Positions 1 to 9,621 are shown, counted from the first letter of the stretch. The stretch: DNA of 45,252 nt from CAYLYM01 sp964387645 (GCA_964387645.1 CAYLYM010000016.1:1-45252); one strand, 5' to 3'. Made by a program: numbers and translations. The notes: generated by a model from the letters alone, not told the origin.

Positions 1-2
1 TG

Positions 3-77
3 CCCATAATCATTGCTTATATCTTTTTCCAGCGATATTTCATACAGAGTATGGCTACAACAGGCCTGAAGGAGTAA
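3..77 (+). CDS. Carbohydrate ABC transporter permease, MalG type (C-terminal end only)
   Basis: Only the last 24 codons and the stop lie in the window. They read PIIIAYIFFQRYFIQSMATT followed by GLKE. This matches the C-terminus of CUT1-family sugar permeases of the MalG type, where a last membrane helix is followed by a QRYF-(x)-G-(x)-T-G-(x)-K-G-like tail. The protein would sit in the inner membrane and import a sugar or oligosaccharide with a binding protein and an ATPase encoded upstream, outside the window. The position just before glycosidase genes fits uptake of the oligosaccharides that those enzymes process. The call rests on a short tail, so the substrate cannot be given. Confidence 0.7.
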   Translation, partial: PIIIAYIFFQRYFIQSMATTGLKE

Positions 78-179
78 TATCTGGAGTATTCATTTTTGTT
101 TGTTTGTCCTTATAAAATTCGTTTCAATTAATTGTTTATCAGAATGTGATAGTATAGTTTGAATAAATTTGAGGGTATT

Positions 180-1508
180 TTGAGAAATCATTGTCTGATT
201 CGAATTGTTCTTCTCCAAATTTTCCTGATCCTTTTTTCATGCCGCAGGCAAACAGACCCTGGATTCACCAAACAACTTGTAAATCCTGCCCATTTAAATT
301 ATTTATATGAAGAAATCACTTTTATGAACCAAAGTGTGGGTATCATCCATATTTATGCGGATTATCCAGATTATAAATGGACTGAAGCGCCAGGTGAGGG
401 AATCGCCTGTGTGGACGACGCTGCCCGAGCTGTTGTTTTTTATTTACAATTTGCTGATTATACAGGCAAAAAAGAATATATTGATAAGTCTGTTAAATTA
501 TTGGAATTTATTCGTTTGATGCAAGCTCCCAACGGGATGTTCTACAATTTTATCGATAGAAATTACCAGATCAATTCTTCACATCAAAATAGTCGGGCAC
601 AGCCCGGGTGGTGGACCTGGAGAGCTATCTGGGCTTTGAGCGAGGGAAGTGTGTATTTTAAGAATAAAAAGCCTGATTATTCAAAATCTTTACTTAATTC
701 GATCCGTCGAACTTTTTCTGCCATTGATTCAATTTTAATGTCTTATCCCGACTCTTCGATAATCGAAGGTCTGATTAAACCAGAATTTTTACCAGAAAGA
801 TCGGCTTCGGACCAAGCGGCAGTTTTACTACTGGCGCTCTCGAATTATTATAAGATTACCAAGGATTCAACCGTGAAAAATTTTATTTCCAAACTATCCC
901 ATGGCATCATGATAACCCAAACCGGCGATTCACTACATTTTCCTTATATGGTATTCCGTTCGTGGGAAAACACCTGGCATGCCTGGGGTAATAGTCAAAG
1001 TTTGGCATTATTAAAAATAGCTCAATTTTTCCAAAACAAAAGATTTAAAAAAGGAGCTTTGGGCGAAATAAAATATTTTTATCCTTATTTTATACAACAG
1101 AATTTTCCTCGGGAATTTGTTTTAATGAAATCCGATTCAGAGATAAAACTCATGAACAAAAAACAATTTCCACAAATCGCTTATGGCATTCGTCCTTATG
1201 TTCAGGCATGTTTGCAAGCTTATGCCATGACCCATAATGAAGATTTTGCTCAACTGGCTGGTGAATTAGGTAGCTGGTTGATAGGTAAAAATATTGTTGG
1301 TATTCCTTTATATGATCCTGCTACAGGTCGCTGTTTTGATGGAATTATTGATGAAAGAGAAATTAATCGAAATTCTGGTGCTGAGTCTACAATCGAAGCA
1401 TTACTGGCTCTTCTGGCCATTCAAAAAAATTCTATTGCCAATCAGGTTTTATCAAATTATTTTCAGCGCCCTTTAACAGTTGTTGCGAAAAGTGACAAAG
1501 AAAAATAA
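180..1508 (+). CDS. Lipoprotein with predicted alpha/alpha-toroid (six-hairpin glycosidase-like) fold
   Basis: I prefer the TTG at 180: GAGGG lies at 171-175 and the resulting N-terminus is a clean lipoprotein signal ending in LILFSC. The longest frame would start at a TTG at 159 without a visible ribosome site. The mature part is rich in repeated helical blocks. It includes GEGIACVDDAARA, a motif I associate with six-hairpin proteins encoded next to GH130 enzymes, then a WWTWRAIWAL stretch and, near the C-terminus, an ESTIEALLALL segment. Membrane-anchored glycan processing is an inference; I cannot point to proven catalytic residues. It is followed after 18 bp by the GH130 gene, so co-transcription is likely. 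It could also be a glycan-binding or lyase-like protein. Confidence 0.6.
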   Translation: MRNHCLIRIVLLQIFLILFSCRRQTDPGFTKQLVNPAHLNYLYEEITFMNQSVGIIHIYADYPDYKWTEAPGEGIACVDDAARAVVFYLQFADYTGKKEYIDKSVKLLEFIRLMQAPNGMFYNFIDRNYQINSSHQNSRAQPGWWTWRAIWALSEGSVYFKNKKPDYSKSLLNSIRRTFSAIDSILMSYPDSSIIEGLIKPEFLPERSASDQAAVLLLALSNYYKITKDSTVKNFISKLSHGIMITQTGDSLHFPYMVFRSWENTWHAWGNSQSLALLKIAQFFQNKRFKKGALGEIKYFYPYFIQQNFPREFVLMKSDSEIKLMNKKQFPQIAYGIRPYVQACLQAYAMTHNEDFAQLAGELGSWLIGKNIVGIPLYDPATGRCFDGIIDEREINRNSGAESTIEALLALLAIQKNSIANQVLSNYFQRPLTVVAKSDKEK

Positions 1509-1526
1509 AGAAGAAAGGATTAAAGA

Positions 1527-2456
1527 ATGACAGAAATACGGTTACAACGAGTGAACGGCATTATACTCGAATCGAGGCCGGAACATCCCTGGGAATCGCA
1601 AGCTGTATTTAATCCAGGTGTGGTACGTGAGAATGAAAATATCCACATGCTCTATCGAGCAGTGGAAGGGGATAATTTTTCGACGATTGGATATGCCAGG
1701 TTAAATTCGCACGGACAGATTCTTTATCGACATCCTGAGCCGGTTATTGTCAGGGAATTGCCCCAGGAAAAGCAGGGCTGCGAAGATCCTCGCATCGTAC
1801 CTTTTGATGGTAAATATCTGGTATTTTATACCGGATTTGATGGTGTTAATATGCGGGTTATTGTGGCGGAAACCTTTGATTTTTTTAACTTTAAAAAGTT
1901 AAATCAAGTAGGTCCGGACTATAATGATAAAGATGCCATGATTTTTCCTGAGAAAATTAATGGTAAAGTTGGTTTCTTACATCGCATAAAACCAAACATT
2001 CAATTAGCTATGTTCGACAATTTAGAGCATTTTCTCTCGCCCGAAACGGATTACTGGCCAAAACATCTTGCCAATTTAGATCAACATACCGTTATGTACC
2101 GCGAATTTGACTGGGAAGCAAAAAAAATCGGAGTTGGACCACCTCCGATTCATACAGAAGCAGGTTGGCTATTAATTTATCATGGAGTAGATAAAAAATC
2201 TGTTTACAGGGCCGGGGCGGCGCTTCTGGACGAAAAAAATCCCGGGAAACTTATCGCGCGTTTACCCTATCCCATCCTGGAACCTGAACGAGATTATGAA
2301 CGTTTTGGAGACGTAGATATGGTTGTTTTTCCTCAAGGTGCGGTTGTGTTTGATGGTGAATTACAGGTTTATTATGGCGGTGCAGATAAAGTGGTGGGAT
2401 TGGCGACCTGCCGTCTCTCCGATTTGATTAATGCCCTGTGGAAACATAAAGTGTAA
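1527..2456 (+). CDS. GH130 family beta-mannoside phosphorylase or mannosidase
   Basis: The 309-residue protein has the five-bladed-propeller signatures of GH130: FNPGV near residue 28, MLYRA near 41, GCEDPRI at 84-90 with the conserved Asp87 expected to be the catalytic acid, a GPPPI segment, YHGV, and a late VYYGGAD. There is no signal peptide, so it acts in the cytoplasm. Family members cleave beta-mannosides, most by phosphorolysis giving mannose 1-phosphate, some by hydrolysis; length and motifs look most like the oligosaccharide phosphorylase subgroup. An AAAGGA ribosome site precedes the ATG. It is flanked by the toroid lipoprotein and the secreted multidomain protein. The exact acceptor (mannose, glucose or GlcNAc) cannot be read from sequence alone. 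Confidence 0.87.
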   Translation: MTEIRLQRVNGIILESRPEHPWESQAVFNPGVVRENENIHMLYRAVEGDNFSTIGYARLNSHGQILYRHPEPVIVRELPQEKQGCEDPRIVPFDGKYLVFYTGFDGVNMRVIVAETFDFFNFKKLNQVGPDYNDKDAMIFPEKINGKVGFLHRIKPNIQLAMFDNLEHFLSPETDYWPKHLANLDQHTVMYREFDWEAKKIGVGPPPIHTEAGWLLIYHGVDKKSVYRAGAALLDEKNPGKLIARLPYPILEPERDYERFGDVDMVVFPQGAVVFDGELQVYYGGADKVVGLATCRLSDLINALWKHKV

Positions 2457-2575
2457 AGAATAATCTTTTTCTTTTAAAAGAAACTACAATCTTAGCTGCA
2501 ATTTGGGTGAATAGCTAAAATTATTAAATCCTAATAATCCAATTTTCAATATTAGTAATGTTCAAATTAAGTAGT

Positions 2576-5500
2576 ATGAAAAAAATTGACCAAATGTTTA
2601 TACTGGCGTTATGGTGGATTTTTCTGCTTGTTACCATTCAATCTGTCTTTGCTCAACAAATCCCGATTGCCAGAATAGAACTGATGCCTAATCTACCCCA
2701 GCCTTATCAGATGCGCAATTGGAAGAAGGTAGCTTTGGGTTATGACAGCCTGGTATTTGATTTTCAGTTGCAGGGACAATATCTTCCCTTAATCTGGTGG
2801 CAGAATAATACTGTGAATTATCCAGAGCATTCCAGTTTTGGTTTGCATACGGTGGTTGGTACCACAGTTCCTTCTTCTGCCGAAGCCATAAATGTTTTAC
2901 CGGCGGTAATAGGTGCCAGTTTGGTTGGAATAGACAAAAGCAATCAGAACGGAAATAACTGGGTTTTGATGTGCGAGGAGTGGTTCAATCGGAGGCCAGA
3001 GGAAAATGTTTATCTGAATCATCCTGTGGCGAGCAGCGGAGCAGATTGGTGGTATGATACCATGCCCAATGTATTTTTTTACCAGATATATGATTTATAC
3101 CCGAACACCGGAGATTTTGCCCACCAGTTTGTGTCCGTGGCTGATCGTTGGCTGGAAGCCGTGAACAGAATGGGAGGAAAAACCACCCCCTGGCATATCC
3201 CCTTCATGAATTACCGTGGGTGGCATCTGGCAAATATGACTCCTAACAACAGCGGTGTGCCAGAACCTGAAGCGGCGGGAGCTATTGCCTGGTTGCTCTA
3301 TATGGCGAATCGGGAAACAGGAGAACCAAAATATCGGGTAGGTGCTGAATTGGCCATGGAATTTCTAAACAACTGGCAAACGAATCCGGCCTACGAGTTA
3401 CAATTGGCTTATGGAACTTACCTGGCTGCTCGAATGAATGCAGAATTAGGGACATGTTACAATGTCGAAAAATTTTTGAATTGGTGCTTTGAAGTAGGGC
3501 AACTCCGTCAGTGGGGTGCCATTGTGGGAAATTGGGGTGGCTACGATTGTTCTGGACTCATTGGGGAGGTAAGTGGTAATGACTATGCTTTTCTCATGAA
3601 CACTTTTGAGCAGATCGGTGCATTAGTACCGCTGGTTCGCTACGATAATCGTTTCGCCAGGGCTATCGGAAAATGGGTCTTAAATGCTGCCAATGCCGCC
3701 AGATTATTCTACCCAAAATATTTACCCGACGAGAATCAGGACAGTGAAGAATGGTCAAAGCAGTATGATCCACAGTCTTATATTGGACATGAAGCTTTGA
3801 GGGAAGAATATTTCGGGAAAAGTCCTTATGCTACTGGCGATGCCATAAGGGGTGGATGGGGACAGACAAATTTATCACTTTATTCTTCTTCGCACGTGGG
3901 TATTTTGGGAGGAATTATCGATACGACTAATGTTAAAGGTATTTTGAAATTGGATGTGCTTAAAACAGATTATTTTCATTCTTCAGCTTTTCCGACTTTC
4001 CTCTTCTACAATCCGTATACGGAGGATACGACTATCGTTTTCGATATTGGACCGGGTTATTATGATGTATACGATGCTGTGAGCAACAAATTTGTTCTAA
4101 TGGGCGTTTCTGGAACAATTCAATTAACCATTCCGGCTGATAATGTTATTTTAGCAGTAATTGTTCCTTCCGGTGGGGATGTTGAATATAAGTTGGACAA
4201 AATGTGGATTAATGGCATCGTGACTGATTACCACAGTGGGCAAATGGTGAACAATTACCCACCACGTATCAAGAGTTTGGCTACAGTTTCTGGACGTATC
4301 GTATCCGGTCAGATAGCAAGTTTTTATTGTACAGCCGAAGATCGAGATGGGGATTCGTTAAATTATATCTGGTCGGTTACCGGTGGGCAGTTGGATGGTG
4401 AAGGAAAACAGATTCAATGGACAGCGCCTCGGGAAACGGGTTATTACAACGTTTCGGTTGTTGTGACCGATGGAAAAGGTGGAAAAGACAGCAGTTCCAT
4501 CAGGATTAAAGTTGTGGAGTTCATCAATCATCCTCCTGTGATTGAAGATCTATTTGCCTATCCTCGTAAAATTGACATCAGCGGGAAGAGTCAGTTGCAA
4601 TGCAAGGCCACCGATCCGGATGGCGATAGTTTAACGTACATCTGGATGGTAACTGCCGGAACAATTGAGCCGGAAATGTCTAATGCGCATTGGATCGCTC
4701 CGGGAATTCCCGGGAATTACTACATCAAGTGTTTAGTTCGAGATAGCCATGGAGGAGAGGCCAGTGACAGTATAGTCATTGTCGTCCGCGATTTTTCGAG
4801 CTTCCAAAAGGGGAAGCTATTAGCCTATTATCCTCTGGACGGAGATGCCACAGACCACAGTGGTTTTGAACATCATGGTGTCGTTAATGGGGCTACTCTA
4901 ACTAATGATCGATTGGGTTCGCCAGAAAAGGCGTACTGGTTTGACGGGTATGATGATCATATCCGAATTCCAAATCACGACAGTCTGAACTGTCAAACAG
5001 CTATTTCGATAAATCTATGGATAAAGGTTGGGAAGTTTTACTCACGTGAGGCTTTTGTTATTTCACATGGCAGTTGGCAAAATCGCTGGAAAATTTCTTT
5101 GATTCCATCCCGGCGTTTGCGTTGGACGATAAACACCGATCAGGGAATTGTGGATCTGGATACCGAAACCGAACTTCAATTGGATGTCTGGTATAATGTA
5201 ACGGCCTTTTACGATGGGGCCGATTTTGAAATTTATCTCAATGGCGAACTGGATAATTTTAAAAGCTGGACCGGTCTAATTCAAAAAACGTCTTATGATC
5301 TTACTGTGGGACAAATGCTGCCAGGAAACAACAGTTATAATTTTAACGGAGCAATCGACGAAATTCGTATCTTTGATTACGGTTTATCAGTTCACGAAAT
5401 CCAGGAACTTTACCAACAAGCCACTCATATTGGAAAATCAAATGATTTTCAAAAGCTTCAGTGGTTTGTCTTAAATCAAAATTATCCAAATCCATTTAAT

Positions 5501-5722
5501 GCATCTACTACGATTCAATATTATTTGCCGATGAAAGATCATGTAATTCTCTCAGTGTACGATGTGATGGGACGACAATTGGTCAATTTGGTTGATGACG
5601 TGCAAAACGCCGGATGGCATTCGGTGCAATGGGAAGTTGTCTATTTGCCCAGTGGTGTATATTATTACCAGATAAAAACCAGTAAATTTATTCAAATCAA
5701 AAAAATGTTGTTGGTAAGATGA
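2576..5722 (+). CDS. Secreted multidomain protein: unknown N-terminal domain, two PKD/Ig-like domains, LamG, T9SS sorting domain
   Basis: I prefer the ATG at 2576 (Met7 of the frame opening at 2558) because it gives a compact signal peptide, MKKIDQMF to VFAQQ. Residues below count from 2558. About 35-555 form a domain I do not recognise, rich in Trp and Tyr, with helical repeats and motifs such as WGGYDCSGLIGE and GGWGQTN. Residues 564-655 and 656-748 are two similar PKD or Ig-like domains sharing DxDGDSLxYIW. Residues 753-960 are a LamG/concanavalin-like module (YPLDGDATDHSG, FDGYDDHIRIP). Residues 970-1054 are a T9SS type A sorting domain (NYPNPFN at 975-981, then GRQLVNL and LPSGVYYY). It should be secreted or surface-attached and probably acts on a polysaccharide. 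Its stop overlaps the next start by ATGA. Confidence 0.8.
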   Translation: MKKIDQMFILALWWIFLLVTIQSVFAQQIPIARIELMPNLPQPYQMRNWKKVALGYDSLVFDFQLQGQYLPLIWWQNNTVNYPEHSSFGLHTVVGTTVPSSAEAINVLPAVIGASLVGIDKSNQNGNNWVLMCEEWFNRRPEENVYLNHPVASSGADWWYDTMPNVFFYQIYDLYPNTGDFAHQFVSVADRWLEAVNRMGGKTTPWHIPFMNYRGWHLANMTPNNSGVPEPEAAGAIAWLLYMANRETGEPKYRVGAELAMEFLNNWQTNPAYELQLAYGTYLAARMNAELGTCYNVEKFLNWCFEVGQLRQWGAIVGNWGGYDCSGLIGEVSGNDYAFLMNTFEQIGALVPLVRYDNRFARAIGKWVLNAANAARLFYPKYLPDENQDSEEWSKQYDPQSYIGHEALREEYFGKSPYATGDAIRGGWGQTNLSLYSSSHVGILGGIIDTTNVKGILKLDVLKTDYFHSSAFPTFLFYNPYTEDTTIVFDIGPGYYDVYDAVSNKFVLMGVSGTIQLTIPADNVILAVIVPSGGDVEYKLDKMWINGIVTDYHSGQMVNNYPPRIKSLATVSGRIVSGQIASFYCTAEDRDGDSLNYIWSVTGGQLDGEGKQIQWTAPRETGYYNVSVVVTDGKGGKDSSSIRIKVVEFINHPPVIEDLFAYPRKIDISGKSQLQCKATDPDGDSLTYIWMVTAGTIEPEMSNAHWIAPGIPGNYYIKCLVRDSHGGEASDSIVIVVRDFSSFQKGKLLAYYPLDGDATDHSGFEHHGVVNGATLTNDRLGSPEKAYWFDGYDDHIRIPNHDSLNCQTAISINLWIKVGKFYSREAFVISHGSWQNRWKISLIPSRRLRWTINTDQGIVDLDTETELQLDVWYNVTAFYDGADFEIYLNGELDNFKSWTGLIQKTSYDLTVGQMLPGNNSYNFNGAIDEIRIFDYGLSVHEIQELYQQATHIGKSNDFQKLQWFVLNQNYPNPFNASTTIQYYLPMKDHVILSVYDVMGRQLVNLVDDVQNAGWHSVQWEVVYLPSGVYYYQIKTSKFIQIKKMLLVR

Positions 5723-8199
5723 GGAAGGGAAATTTAACGCCCGAACGATTTTATCTGCATCAAGGATGGCAATTTAAGACTGCCTCGCCTGAACGGTTAC
5801 CAGAGGATATAAAAATTCCTATAGATTGGTTGCCAGCTACTGTCCCGGGAACCGTTCATACTGACCTTTACCAGTCTAAATTTATTCCTGATCCGTTTTA
5901 CGCAGACAATGAAAAACAACTTGGTTGGATTCATGAAAGTGATTGGGTATATCGTTTGGAATTTAACCTGCCCGAAGATTTTAAGTTAGATCAGCCAATT
6001 TTTCTGGTGTTTGAAGGCCTGGACACCATCGCAAATATCTTTTTGAATGGTAACCGGCTTGGTTCGGCTGAAAATATGTTCCGGCGCTATCGTTTTACTG
6101 TGCAAAATTTATTGGAAGAACACAATTTACTAGAAATTCATTTTATCTCTCCAGTTCGTTTTGGGCGGAAACAGGAGGAGATTTTCGGGAAGTTGCCGGT
6201 GGCTCTGAATTCTGAAAGAGCCTATTTACGGAAGGCTCAATATTCTTTTGGATGGGATTGGGGGCCATCTTTCCCAACGGTGGGTATATGGCGGCCGGTT
6301 TATTTGTGGCAACCACAGCCAATGTGGATCGAAAATGTGCGGTTCCATAATGCACAAATATCGCCAGATAAAGCACAGGTCATGGTAGAAGTAGACCTCG
6401 GTGGTCAAATTGAATCAGGTGTTAAATTGCAAATACATCTTTTTGACCAGGAACAATCGTTTAAAAGGGAAGCGAAAATTCAGGATAAGCCATCGCTTCA
6501 GATTGAACTGGAAGTGCTCCAACCTCGCCTCTGGTGGCCCAATGGCGAGGGTGAACCGCACCTTTATAAACTGGAAATCTGCCTTTTAGATAATGAAAAA
6601 AACCTTTACGATTGTTTTGAAAGGAAAGTGGGCATCCGGAACATTCAGCTTCAGACAAGAGAAAATGGAGAAGAGATTTTTCGACTGGTGGTGAATGGGC
6701 GTCCAATTTTTGCCAGGGGCGCAAATTGGATACCGGCCGACATGTTCATTCCCCGATTATCACCTGAGACTTACCGAAAATGGCTTACCCTGGCCAAAGA
6801 GGCTAATATGAACATCTTGCGGGTGTGGGGTGGAGGAATTTACGAAGAAGATATTTTTTACCAGTTATGCGATGAATTGGGTCTCCTGGTTTGGCAGGAC
6901 TTTATGTTCGCTTGTGGGGCCTACCCTGAACACCCTGCTTTTTTAGAGAATATCACTGCTGAATTCCAGGAAAATGTGAATCGTTTACAACATCATCCCT
7001 GCATTGCCCTGTGGTGTGGAAATAATGAGAATGAATGGATCTGGCATCAGGAACAGGGTCGAAACATCAATGAGATGCCGGGATATAAGATTTTTCATGA
7101 GCTCTTGCCCGACATCTTAAGGAAAATCGATCCATTGCGTCCATACTGGCCCAGCAGTCCGTTCGGAAGGGATGAGGATCCCAATGATCCGCGTAGTGGA
7201 AACCGACACCAGTGGAACATATGGAGTTATTGGCAGGATTATACCACAGTAGTTTCCGATGAGAGTTTGTTTGTAACTGAATTTGGTTTTCAGGCGCCAG
7301 CTAATCGCCAGACATTGGAATCTGTTATTCCGGAGAAACACAGGTATCCGCAAAGCCGCATTTCTGAATGGCACAACAAACAAGTGGAAGGAAACGAACG
7401 TCTCTTTCGGTTTCTGGCGGGACATTTACCAGTGGTTGCAGAATGGAAAAATTTTATTTATCTCACCCAGCTTAATCAGGCGCTGGCTTTAAAGACTTGT
7501 GTGGAACACTGGCGAAGCCGCTGGCCAAAGTGTGCTGGCAGCATCATCTGGCAATTGAACGATTGTTGGCCGGTTAGTAGCTGGTCACTGATTGACTCAA
7601 ATTTGTTACCTAAAATAGCTTATTATTTTGTTAAAAAAGCATTTGCCCAATATTTAATTGTAGCAAAATCCCTTACTGATGGTCCCCACTGGATAGTGTT
7701 GAATAACAGCCAAAAAACTTTTCAGGGAGAAGTTGAATACTGTATAATTGAAATTCCAAAAGGGAAAGTGTTAAAGAAGCATATTGAACCCATTGAATTG
7801 CCATCTGGACAGAAGAAGGATTTGGGGAAGGTCTGTATTGAACGGAATTTACCGGGGGATAAACAAATTTTATTTGTATCTTTGAGAGATACAAATGGGA
7901 ATCTGATTTACCGCAATTGGTATGGGGAGTATCCATGGAAGTACCTTCAGATATCAGATCCAGTAATATGTTTAAAATGGGATGAAAAGCAAGAGCAATT
8001 GTTAGTATCAGCTAAAAGATTGGCCCTATTTGTGGATCTTTACCATCCATACTTTCAATTTTCCGATCGTGGATTCATCTTATTGCCCGGTGAGCAGATG
8101 ACTTTAAAAGTGGAAAAAATGCAAGAAGGTGAATTTCGGTTGAACGAAATTGAAATATATTATTTGAATCAATATTTACCGGTTCGTATTGGAGAATGA
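5719..8199 (+). CDS. GH2 beta-mannosidase, cytoplasmic
   Basis: The 826-residue protein has the full GH2 order: sugar-binding jelly roll (about 1-200, with WxWDWGPSFPTxGIW), Ig-like domain, TIM barrel and C-terminal beta domains. The barrel has RGANWIPADMF, NILRVWGGGIYE and WQDFMFACGAYP, typical of beta-mannosidases rather than beta-galactosidases. The expected acid/base is Glu437 in WCGNNENEW and the nucleophile Glu521 in VTEFGFQ. No signal peptide is seen, so it should release terminal beta-mannose from imported oligosaccharides. It is translationally coupled to the preceding secreted protein by a 4-bp overlap and is the last gene of the carbohydrate set. Length is normal for the family. 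Confidence 0.92.
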   Translation: MRKGNLTPERFYLHQGWQFKTASPERLPEDIKIPIDWLPATVPGTVHTDLYQSKFIPDPFYADNEKQLGWIHESDWVYRLEFNLPEDFKLDQPIFLVFEGLDTIANIFLNGNRLGSAENMFRRYRFTVQNLLEEHNLLEIHFISPVRFGRKQEEIFGKLPVALNSERAYLRKAQYSFGWDWGPSFPTVGIWRPVYLWQPQPMWIENVRFHNAQISPDKAQVMVEVDLGGQIESGVKLQIHLFDQEQSFKREAKIQDKPSLQIELEVLQPRLWWPNGEGEPHLYKLEICLLDNEKNLYDCFERKVGIRNIQLQTRENGEEIFRLVVNGRPIFARGANWIPADMFIPRLSPETYRKWLTLAKEANMNILRVWGGGIYEEDIFYQLCDELGLLVWQDFMFACGAYPEHPAFLENITAEFQENVNRLQHHPCIALWCGNNENEWIWHQEQGRNINEMPGYKIFHELLPDILRKIDPLRPYWPSSPFGRDEDPNDPRSGNRHQWNIWSYWQDYTTVVSDESLFVTEFGFQAPANRQTLESVIPEKHRYPQSRISEWHNKQVEGNERLFRFLAGHLPVVAEWKNFIYLTQLNQALALKTCVEHWRSRWPKCAGSIIWQLNDCWPVSSWSLIDSNLLPKIAYYFVKKAFAQYLIVAKSLTDGPHWIVLNNSQKTFQGEVEYCIIEIPKGKVLKKHIEPIELPSGQKKDLGKVCIERNLPGDKQILFVSLRDTNGNLIYRNWYGEYPWKYLQISDPVICLKWDEKQEQLLVSAKRLALFVDLYHPYFQFSDRGFILLPGEQMTLKVEKMQEGEFRLNEIEIYYLNQYLPVRIGE

Positions 8200-8207
8200 A
8201 AAAAGTA

Positions 8208-8236
8208 TTGATTTATATTTGGTTGGATATTAAATT
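8208..8236 (+). promoter_or_regulatory. Candidate promoter of tRNA-Phe
   Basis: TTGATT at 8208-8213 and TAAATT at 8231-8236 are separated by exactly 17 bp, placing transcription start about a dozen bases before the tRNA. The downstream element extends to TAAATTTG. Similar pairs lie before the EF-G-like gene and parA. This is a pattern match in AT-rich DNA. Confidence 0.4.
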
Positions 8237-8254
8237 TGGCTCGATTTTTGGTTC

Positions 8255-8327
<73 letters not shown>

Positions 8328-8334
8328 CCGGGAA

Positions 8335-8367
8335 AGGGCTTACATAAAATGTAAGCCCTATTTTTTT
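8335..8367 (+). terminator. Rho-independent terminator after tRNA-Phe
   Basis: A perfect 10-bp stem, AGGGCTTACA with TGTAAGCCCT, closes a TAAAA loop and is followed by a T tract at 8361-8367. It ends the tRNA transcript. Confidence 0.9.
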
Positions 8368-8506
8368 AAATCCTTTTGGCCTTTTTTTATATTGATTTTT
8401 GAAATTAACTCGTCTGCTTCTTCCCCTTTTATTGATTAAGGTTCGGATATTGTTTATATTTCCCTGAAATTTGAATGAAAAAATTATTGTATTCTAAAGG
8501 AGTTAA

Positions 8507-9490
8507 ATGCAGAATACTTTTATTTTAAACAAAGAAAAAATAGATAATCCCATGATTTTTCCCTGGGGGACAAAGAGACGGTACAACGCCTACGTGGATT
8601 ATATTAGAAAAAAATTTGGTGCCCGTGTGCAAAAAGTGATTGTTGATGCGGGATTTACCTGTCCTAACCGGGACGGAACCAAAGGTTTTGGCGGGTGTAA
8701 TTATTGCAATAACAACAGCTTTAAACCGCCCTATTGTCAACCGAAATTGAGTGTTTTTGAACAGGTGACTGCCGGGATTGAATTTTTAAGTCGGCGGTAT
8801 AAAGTCGACCGGTTTATTGTGTATTTTCAGCCTTATAGCAATACTTATGCCCCGTTACCGCATTTGCAAAATCTCTATGAGCAAGCACTATCTCACCCAC
8901 AAGTTATTGGCCTGGCAATTGGTACTAGATCCGATTGTGTAGATGAAAAGAAAATTGCTTATTTAGAGCAATTAGCTCGTGATTATTACATCACGATTGA
9001 ATATGGTTTGGAATCGCCTTTCGATCGGACGCTGGAATGGATTGGTCGAAAGCACAACTTTAAAAGCTGGGAAGACGCTGTGAAAATGACCGCCGGTCGT
9101 GGCATTTACATCTGTAGCCATGTCATTTTGGGCTTACCAACGGAAAGCCGCGAAGAGATGCTGAAAACAGCCGAAATTGTTTCACATTACCCCATTGATT
9201 ATCTCAAAATTCACCATCTTCACATTGTAAAAAAAACTATTCTGGCTAAAAAATACAAAGATGCACCATTTCCTTTATTAGGTTACTGGGAGTACATCGA
9301 CTTGGTCATCGAGTTTTTGAAAAGACTTCGGCCGGATATTAAGATTCAACGCTTAGTCGGCGAGACTCATCCTCGCATCCTTATAGCGCCCAACTGGGGT
9401 CTGCGAGCCGATGTCATTCAGCGACATATCGAGGATGAAATGGAAAAACGTAATGTTTGGCAGGGCATATTATATCAGAATGGTCTTTAA
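8507..9490 (+). CDS. Radical SAM protein of the YhcC/TIGR01212 type
   Basis: The 327-residue protein opens with KRRYNAYVDYIRKKFG, then the cluster motif CPNRDGTKGFGGCNYC, in which three Cys (spacing Cx11CxxC here) would bind the 4Fe-4S cluster used with S-adenosylmethionine. The rest follows the elongator-like radical SAM layout, with YGLESPFDRTLEWIGRKH and HVILGLPTESREEM. These match the widespread TIGR01212/YhcC family, whose reaction is not firmly established. AAAGGAG at about 8496-8502 supports the ATG at 8507. It is preceded by the tRNA terminator and about 140 bp of AT-rich DNA, so it probably has its own promoter. Confidence 0.87.
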   Translation: MQNTFILNKEKIDNPMIFPWGTKRRYNAYVDYIRKKFGARVQKVIVDAGFTCPNRDGTKGFGGCNYCNNNSFKPPYCQPKLSVFEQVTAGIEFLSRRYKVDRFIVYFQPYSNTYAPLPHLQNLYEQALSHPQVIGLAIGTRSDCVDEKKIAYLEQLARDYYITIEYGLESPFDRTLEWIGRKHNFKSWEDAVKMTAGRGIYICSHVILGLPTESREEMLKTAEIVSHYPIDYLKIHHLHIVKKTILAKKYKDAPFPLLGYWEYIDLVIEFLKRLRPDIKIQRLVGETHPRILIAPNWGLRADVIQRHIEDEMEKRNVWQGILYQNGL

Positions 9491-9621
9491 ATACTTAAAA
9501 GGAGAAAATTTCGATTTAAGAAAAAGCTGAGTAAACTATAATAATTAAGGTAATTTTTTGAAAAAGTTTTTAATATAATAAATGTTTCATAGCACTTTGT
9601 TTAGAGTTGTCACTTTTTTCG

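Noticed and set aside
2..115. Open frame at the window start in a second frame, ending with a hydrophobic tail
   Set aside because: It overlaps the sugar-permease C-terminus at 3-77, which matches a known family much better.
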